From: Gnetum montanum
Lineage: Eukaryota > Streptophyta > Gnetopsida > Gnetales > Gnetaceae
Assembly (NCBI GenBank): GCA_015680685.1
Contig: MNCI01006534.1
Location: forward strand, 156,253-220,252
DNA: 64,000 nucleotides
Direction: 5' to 3'
Below, one piece after another: positions 57,964 through 64,000 of this stretch. Numbering within the stretch: position 1 is the stretch's first letter; every line of letters starts with the position of its first letter. Both the position numbers and the translations under genes were made by a program. The notes under the pieces were generated by a model, which saw only the letters and a program-made list of their open reading frames with translations, was not told the DNA's origin and searched no databases.

Positions 57964-59444
57964 CTTAGGTAAGTAGATTAAAACATATAAAGCTTATGAA
58001 TTAAAATAAAATAAGGCAAATACATAAACCCAACAAGTAAATAACATTCAACACACACTGCTACCCCATGAGATAATGACACTAATGTTCATTTGGTGTA
58101 TTTGACGCTCGCTGGGCAACATTGAGGTCCATTAGACATTAGTTCGTTACAGGCAACATGAAACCAACATTTGCAGTAAAAACATTTAAACTGTTTCTTC
58201 CAAGAAACATAGCACCAACCGATAATGAGCATTCCATAACTCATGCCATCTTGAATAACCCTTCAACCTCCCCTACAATTCACGTTGCAACTTGGCAACT
58301 CACACTAGAAGCAGCGCACGCTATGAGACAACTTACGCTATAGAAGCAGCTAACGCTGGGAAGTACCTCAATCACCAAAAATTACAGTTTTCTTTGGGCG
58401 CGCTCACGCCTAGGCAAAAATCAATCTTCTCTGGGTGCACTCACGCCCAAGTAAAATCAGTCTTCTCTAGGCGTGCTCACGCCCAGGCAAAAATCAATCT
58501 TCTCTGGACGCGCTCATGCCTAGGCAAAAATTAGTCTTCTCTGGGCGCTCTCACGCCCACACAAAAATCATTCTTCTATGGGCGCTCTCACGCCCAGGAA
58601 AAAATCAGTCTTCTTTGGGCACTCTCACGCCCAGGGAAAAATCAGTTTTCTCTGGGACGCTTACGCCCAAGCACAAAAATGGCTCTTTTCTTTGGGTGTT
58701 CAAGCCCTGTCCCTCCTAGACACCCATGCTCACACTACACCTCGCACCTGCCAGTAACTCACAATGAGTTTGCCTTGCAGCACCAAAACTTGAGCCTGAC
58801 GTGCATTCAAACACCAAATCCTATACACACATGTTGCAGGTCAGACTGGGTGTCCTGCATTCCCCTGCACTTTCTCTTCGCAGCAGCTCACACCATGCCT
58901 TGTATCTCCCTCAGCTCAACACCAAACTTACCACTCCTCACGCACCCTGTAACGTCGTATAAAACCCTCCATCACGCTGCCCAAAGCCCCTTAAACCCCC
59001 GTGCACGCCTCGTAATAAAAATTCATGCCCCACTCAATGCCAATAATAATGCCCTCTTGACCTTTGTACTCAACTCACGCCCTTTCCACTCACGCTAGGC
59101 ATGCCCTGGGTCACTCACACTGAATGATCCTCTTCAATGAATAAATAATATAAAAATAAGAAATTTTGCAGGATTGAGCATACCCTGGCCATTACTCACA
59201 CTGCCCATGCTCACGCCATCGCCAAAAACAGCAACGACAAAAAAATGACAAGCTCCAAAACCTCAGTAATGTCCCTGACACTCGAAATTTACAGCAAAAG
59301 AAATCCACCATATAAACTCCAAAATCCAGCAAAATTTTTACTCCGAAACCATAGGCAAAAATGGTGGCCCTAATGGCTCACGCTGTACTCACGCTATGAT
59401 CGAATGACGTCAAAACAAAAAAACAAGAACGAAAGAAAACATAC
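57964..59444. other. first intron/spacer of the B4 antisense gene
   Basis: Equivalent to 39458-41143 in B3. Holds a 37-bp minisatellite absent from B3, scattered TCACGCT words (about 58260-58370 and 59040-59400) and no convincing plus-strand gene. Confidence 0.5.
58396..58693 (+). repeat. 37-bp minisatellite, about eight copies
   Basis: Units begin GGGCGCGCTCACGCC and end AAAATCAATCTTCTCT, starting at 58396, 58433, 58469, 58506, 58543, 58580 and 58617 plus a diverged last unit. One unit is 36 bp. Each unit contains a small inverted repeat GGGCG...CGCCC. ORFs through it are compositional. Confidence 0.85.
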
Positions 59445-59518
59445 TTGCGCAGGGTCCCTGCCCATGATGAAATCCTGGGTTGAGAAAGACGTTGAAGCAG
59501 TTCTTCGCCGTCCTCTAC

Positions 59519-60106
59519 AAACAACAAGTTAGCCTACTTCTTCCCCTTGCCATGGCTTGATTTCTCACTTCCCTTCATCATTTTGGCTGCTCACGACATC
59601 GCTCACGCTACTCACACTCTGTATTGTGGTCACGCTGCTTGCTCACGTTGTTCATGCTATGGAAGTTTGCTCATGTTGGTCACGCCGTAGCTCTCCCAAC
59701 AAAGACACAAATGATATTCATTTACTTTGAAGCTTTTTTTAACCCCCCTTGTTCACACATTTTATTTTATTTCATTTTCATCTATGTTATGACTACTTTT
59801 TGCTTTATTTTGTTCTATCTTTCATTATGATTATATTTTGTTGCAGTCTTATTTTTACAATCCAAAAAAAAATCTCTTACAAATTAATTATTTACATGAA
59901 AATTTGGCAGTTAATAGTACTATATACACCTACGTGTAACAAAAAAAAATAGCAAGGATATCACTAGCCCGGTATGGCCTAAAACTGCCATTACATTCCA
60001 CAATTTCGTTAGACTAATCATGTGAAACTCATCTACATTTAAAACCTTCTTCATCAAGAAAATGTTGCTCACTTTGCACCTGATTTAAATTGGCAGGAGC
60101 AACACC
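59519..60106. other. spacer between antisense exon 1 and pol of B4
   Basis: TCACGCTG words at 59590-59690, T-rich then A-rich tract, one boundary-repeat unit (CCCGGTATGGCCTAAAACTG, about 59970) and the conserved TTTAAATTGGCAG just before the pol ATG (AG at 60095-60096). Confidence 0.5.
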
Positions 60107-63100
60107 ATGGCAACCAAGAATAACTTATCAACATTGTCTCTTAACAGACCATATGGAAAAGCAATAAGGATAATGAATCTAGAATCCTTGGATCTATACC
60201 CATCCGCTTATACAAATTTAATAGCATCCACTCAAAAAATGTGGGACTGGTCTGAAAACATGACGAGGACTCTAGATCTAGAGGTTGATAATATCACTAA
60301 AGATCCTCTTACTGAAGTCTCTATTACCACTTCCAATGATAAAACTAGAACATTAAAATTAAGTTCCTTACTAGACACAACTCGCTAGTGATATCACTCA
60401 GGTTTTGAGAGACAACGTAAAGACGTTTGCATGGTCTTATACTGACATGCTAGGGTTGAACCCTTGAATCGTCCAACATAACATCATCCTTAATGAAAAA
60501 ATTAAATCGGTGAAACAAAAAGCATGAAAGGTTGGACCTAAGGTAGCGTTAACAGTCCGTGATGAAATCACAAAGCTTTATCAAGCTAGTTTCATCCAGG
60601 CTGTTGACTATTCTGACTGGATATCAAACATTGTTGTAGTCCCTAAGAAAAATAGTAGTATACGCATATGCATTAACTTCTGTGATCTCAACACAACCAC
60701 TATAAAGGATAACTTCCCACTACCCAACATTGATCAACTCGTTGACACAACCGCTGGGCATGCATTATTATCCTTTATGGATGGATTTTCAGGATACAAC
60801 GAAATAAGAATCAATCCAGAGCATCAACTCAGAACAACCTTCATGATGCCTTAGGGTACATTTTGCTATACAATGATGCCGTTCGGCCTTAAGAATGCAG
60901 GTGCTACGTATCAACAAGCAATGACATACATATTTAGCGATTACATGCTTGATTTCCTCAATGATTATGTTGACGACATTGCAGTTAAATCTAAAACAAC
61001 CGAACAACATGCAAAGGATTTAGAGTTAGTGTTTAAACGTTGTCTTAAACATGACCTTAGACTCAACCTAAAGAAGTGTTTCTTTGGTGTTAAAATAGGC
61101 AAAATGCTTGGCTTCGTGGTCTCCAAAATAGGGATACGAGTAGACCTCGATAAGGTTAAAGCAATAACTAGTATGCAACCACCTAGGAAACATACCAAAT
61201 TACGTGACATGCAAGGTAGACTGCAATTCATTAGACACTTTATCGCAAAACTGATGGATAAGTTGAAACCCATGCAGAACTTACGCCGAAAGAATGTGCA
61301 TTTCCAATGGACTCAATAGTGCCACGAAGCATTTGAAAACATAAAAATAGAGCTAGCTCAACTGCCAATAGCTCATCCCCTGCAAAGCGATAAACCTTTT
61401 TACATCTACCTTGTGACATCCGATACATCTATTGCATCCATACTTTGCCAAAAATGAGAAGATGGAATCGAGATCCCCATGTACTATTTAAGCCATGCCT
61501 TAATTGCCTATGAATAATGATACAACGATGTGGAGAGATCATGTCTTATCCTGGTCTTTTCCTTGAAGAAGTGGTGACATTATGTCTTCCGTAACCAAGT
61601 CTATATCATTTGCAAAGATAATGTGCTTAGAGCTATCACTAACAACGTCTATGAATCAAGTAGGATAGCTAGATGGAAAGCAATGATCGCTAAGTTTGAC
61701 CTATGCTATGTAACTCAATCCTCCACTAAAGGTCAAGAAGTAGTCAATCAATTGCCCGCTTCACCAACACAAGATCAAGCGACAATCAATCCCGAATTTC
61801 CCAATGAAAGCATTAGCATCAACACTGTGCCTAATAGCTACGATGCAATCCTTTATTTTGATGGAGCTTCAACTTCCCGAGGAGGGAGCGCTGCAACCAT
61901 CATAACGTATCCCTCTGAAGAAATCTAACCCTTTGCCTATCAACTAACCTTCCCTTGTACCAACAATGTGGCAGAGTACAAAGGTCTTCTTAGAGGTCTT
62001 ATAGCAGCACTAACTTCGAGAATCACATGTCTTGTAGTTCGAGGTGACTCACAGTTAGTAATTAATCAAGTCACAGATGTTTACGCATGCAAGGCTTCTC
62101 ATTTGCAACCATATTGTGACCTAAGTAAACACTTGCTAAAACAATTGATCAACGTAGATGTGCAACATATTCCTAGGAACGAAAATACCATCGTCGATGC
62201 ACTTGCTACACTAGCCTTAAACATGACACCTGAAATGTTCCACTCGTTGCCTAGTTCTATAAAAAATTGTGCCAAACCTATAATTGATGCTCTCGACGAA
62301 ATACCCATAGCATTCGTCAGCACTACACAAGCAATAGGATGGTATGATGACATAAAAGAGTACCTTCAACAAGGCTAACTGCCACAACATTTGACATGTG
62401 CCCAAAAGGATATGGTGTGAAAATGCTCTCGGCAATATGCATTAATAGGAGACACATTATGTCATAGATCCTATGAAGGCATCTTGTTGATGTGCGTCAG
62501 TAGCATCGATGGTCAAACAATTGTAGAGTAAGTCCACGAAGGACTTTGCAGAGGGCATATAGCACCCAAAGCAATGGCAATGAAAATAAGACGTTTGGGC
62601 TACTACGGGCCACACATGGAGTACGATTGCTTCTCTAGGATCAAGAAATGCAACATTTGCCAAAGGCATAGTAACCTAATACATGTGCCACCTAATGAAT
62701 TTCATACTGCACAAATCACATGGCCATTCCAAAAATGGGGATTAGACATCATTGGGCCGATAACACCACCATCTTCAGCAGGACATAGCTTCATCATCAC
62801 TACAATCGAATATTTCACAAAATGAGTAGAAGCTATCCCCCTTAGGAAAACCATGTCTAAACATGTTTGCAATTTCATATTAGAAAACATCGTGACCCGC
62901 TTTGGTATCCCAATGACCATAGTCACCGATAATAGGTCATAGTTCAGCAGTACGGATACTAAAAGCTTCTGTGACAGCCTAGGTATTAAACACTCGTTTT
63001 CATCAGCATATTACCCACAGAGTAATGGCCAAGCAAAGTCTACGAATAAAATAGTCATCATGATGCTCAAAAAGATGTTGAATCAAAGAAAGAGATGATG

Positions 63101-63581
63101 GCACGAGTAGTTAATCTATGCATTATGGGCATATCGAACAACACATCGAATGTTCACAGGTAAAACACCATATAGCCTTGTATATGGGTTTGAAGCTATC
63201 TTACCTTTGGAGTTACAAGTTCCCTTGTTGCAGATAACGCTCTCTAGCCTCCTTGATGAAAGCCAAAACAACGAGCTACGCATGGCTAACCTTGACTCGA
63301 TGGAAGAAGAAAGGGCACGAGTGCTTGATCAAATCGAATGGTATCAGAGACAACAATGGCGGCGACATCATCAACACAATCCACATAAGCGGTTGATCAA
63401 GGAAGGTGACCTAGTTCTCAAGGCGGTCCGCAAACACTTAGACAAATTCTCAGCTAACTGGGAAAGGCCTTACTTAGTCACCAAGGCATATGACAACGGG
63501 GCATTCAAACTCGCTAACATGGATGGAAACAAGTTCGCTAATCCTACGAATCACATGTACCTAAAACCATACTACGTTTGA
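60107..63581 (+). pseudogene. pol pseudogene of B4 (RT, RNase H, second RNase H, integrase)
   Basis: Start MATKNNLSTLSLNRP. RT (about 60380-61310) has FAWSYTDMLG, VVPKKNSSIRICINF, LSFMDGFSGYN and an intact YVDD (60966-60977). RNase H follows (about 61320-61740). The second RNase H (about 61840-62220) is complete: YFDGASTSRGGSA, NNVAEYKGLLRGL, VVRGDSQLVINQV and HIPRNENTIVDALA. Integrase (about 62460-63200) has CNICQRH, WGLDIIGPI, VTDN and SNGQAKSTNK, with Lys in place of the catalytic Glu. The tail RPYLVTKAYDNGAFKLANMD ends with MYLKPYYV and TGA. Stops at several CGA/CAG-type positions shared with B3. Confidence 0.86.
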
Positions 63582-64000
63582 TGAGCTTAAGGTATGCTTC
63601 GGTTCTGGCATCACGACCTAAAACTAATACCACAGAACAGTCCTAGAGCTATGACTTAAAACTAGCATCATAGAACGTCCTACCATCATGATAGTAAACT
63701 GACACCACAGAGTTCTATCTAGTATGATACTAAATTACCATGCTTATTCACCGGAGTTCGCTAAGACTATAAACTAGCTTGCCTCTTCATAGTCCGCCAC
63801 GACTATAAACTAGCACTGCACTGTCCACTACGACGATAAACTGGCAACGTCCAAAGGATTATGACGTTAAACTAATCCAGAATAGTCCACTAAGACAAAA
63901 AAATGGTAACATCATCAACAACCTAGCGTTATTTGAGAATACATGTTGCTGCAATCGGTTGTCTGTGCTCACCAAAAACCTACCACATGATTTGCCACAT
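63582..64000 (+). repeat. boundary-repeat array after B4 integrase
   Basis: About ten degenerate units of 30-35 bp, for example TCCGCCACGACTATAAACTA and TCCACTACGACGATAAACTG, each followed by GCAC or GGCA. Matches 45470-45760 of B3. The B4 3' region continues beyond the window. Confidence 0.7.

Larger units (their letters stand above)
54296..59518 (-). pseudogene. antisense multi-exon gene of B4
   Basis: Second copy of the antisense gene. Exons on the minus strand: 59518-59445, then an uncertain small exon near 58130-58030, 57963-57497, 57414-57143, 57039-55993, 55884-55606, 55522-55319, 55226-54448 and 54331 to the N at 54295. Lengths 467, 272, 1047, 204 and 779 equal those of B3. All donors are GT (GTATGC, GTAACT, GTAAGT, GTACAT, GTGTGT, GTGAGT) and all acceptors AG. 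Conserved stretches include VVELIGVLSWFGP, AIWSHLSEQLTRDIVETMLP, SRAFERCQVHGWLHEDWSPD, FLVVYGDNHYVL and DPPEGIEESISVT. The exon 1 start codon is changed (ATG to GTA), and a few stops are present, fewer than in B3. Function is unknown to me; a similarity to plant retroelement 'putative transposon' ORF domains is inferred from layout only. Confidence 0.72.
17446..64000 (+). mobile_element. B4: outermost giant Tat/Ogre-like retrotransposon (continues past window)
   Basis: The 5' LTR starts TGAAAC at 17446, is interrupted by B3 (18915-49139 plus target duplication) and resumes at 49145 to end at 49587. PBS, leader, gag, PR, antisense gene, non-coding spacer, pol and the start of the 3' region follow, up to the window end. 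Without B3 about 16.3 kb is visible. By comparison with B3 roughly 1 kb of 3' region and a ~1.9-kb LTR are missing, giving about 19 kb in total. Tat-lineage assignment rests on the second RNase H domain after the first, the PBS type and the size. It was inserted into A3 pol. Confidence 0.85.

Noticed and set aside
58396-58693. Regular repeats considered as a CRISPR-like array
   Set aside because: Repeats are directly adjacent with no unique spacers; plant nuclear minisatellite.
58292-58719. Plus-strand ORFs through the 37-bp minisatellite
   Set aside because: Compositional; the repeat is absent from B3 and the frames shift at the 36-bp unit.

Overview
This is a 64 kb stretch of plant nuclear DNA made entirely of degraded Ty3/gypsy LTR retrotransposons. 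I see no host protein-coding gene, tRNA, rRNA or CRISPR. The gag/pol families, the dual RNase H in the B elements, spliceosomal introns in an antisense gene, deeply nested insertions and long CpG-decayed LTRs point to a seed plant with a large, repeat-rich, heavily methylated genome. I cannot name the species.

LEFT PART (1-17445), family A. The LTRs run TGATGA...TCATCA (570-950 bp). A decayed primer-binding site (TGGTGCTATTGCTAGGGA) resembles that of the Athila lineage. Four pieces are visible: A0 (+, 1-1839, 3' end plus LTR), A1 (-, 1840-5099, gag plus 5' LTR), A2 (-, 5100-11278, integrase and gag without RT) and A3 (-, 11279-17445, 3' LTR and most of pol). All have stops and frameshifts.

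RIGHT PART (17446-64000), family B. These are giant Tat/Ogre-like elements whose LTRs begin TGAAAMACC and are about 1.75-2.2 kb long. Three copies are nested and can be resolved from their target-site duplications. B4 (17446 to beyond the window) was inserted into the A3 pol remnant. B3 (18915-49139, duplication CACGT) was inserted into the 5' LTR of B4. B2 (25149-34506, duplication GTCAC) was inserted between gag and protease of B3. LTR divergence agrees with this order: by hand I count about 11 differences in the first ~215 bp of the B2 LTR pair and about 24 in the first ~205 bp of the B3 pair.

Layout of a B element: LTR with an internal ~180-bp repeat array, PBS, repetitive leader, gag, protease (PR), a multi-exon gene on the OPPOSITE strand, a repeat-rich non-coding stretch, RT-RNase H-second RNase H-integrase, 3' region, polypurine tract, LTR. 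The antisense gene lies between PR and RT, where Ogre elements carry an intron. It is present in B3 (41217 down to 35645) and B4 (59518 down to 54296). Its GT/AG borders are at matching places, and five exons have identical lengths in the two copies (467, 272, 1047, 204 and 779 bp, after removing one assembly duplication in B3). This is the most interesting object in the window.

Other recurrent structure: the word TCACGCTG and its complement, often arranged as a hairpin, fills B LTRs, leaders and intergenic spacers. A degenerate ~30-bp repeat around TTAAACTGGCAC sits at the module boundaries. Four single-N joins and one 821-N gap (30910-31730) are assembly scars, and three of the single Ns lie beside exact duplications.
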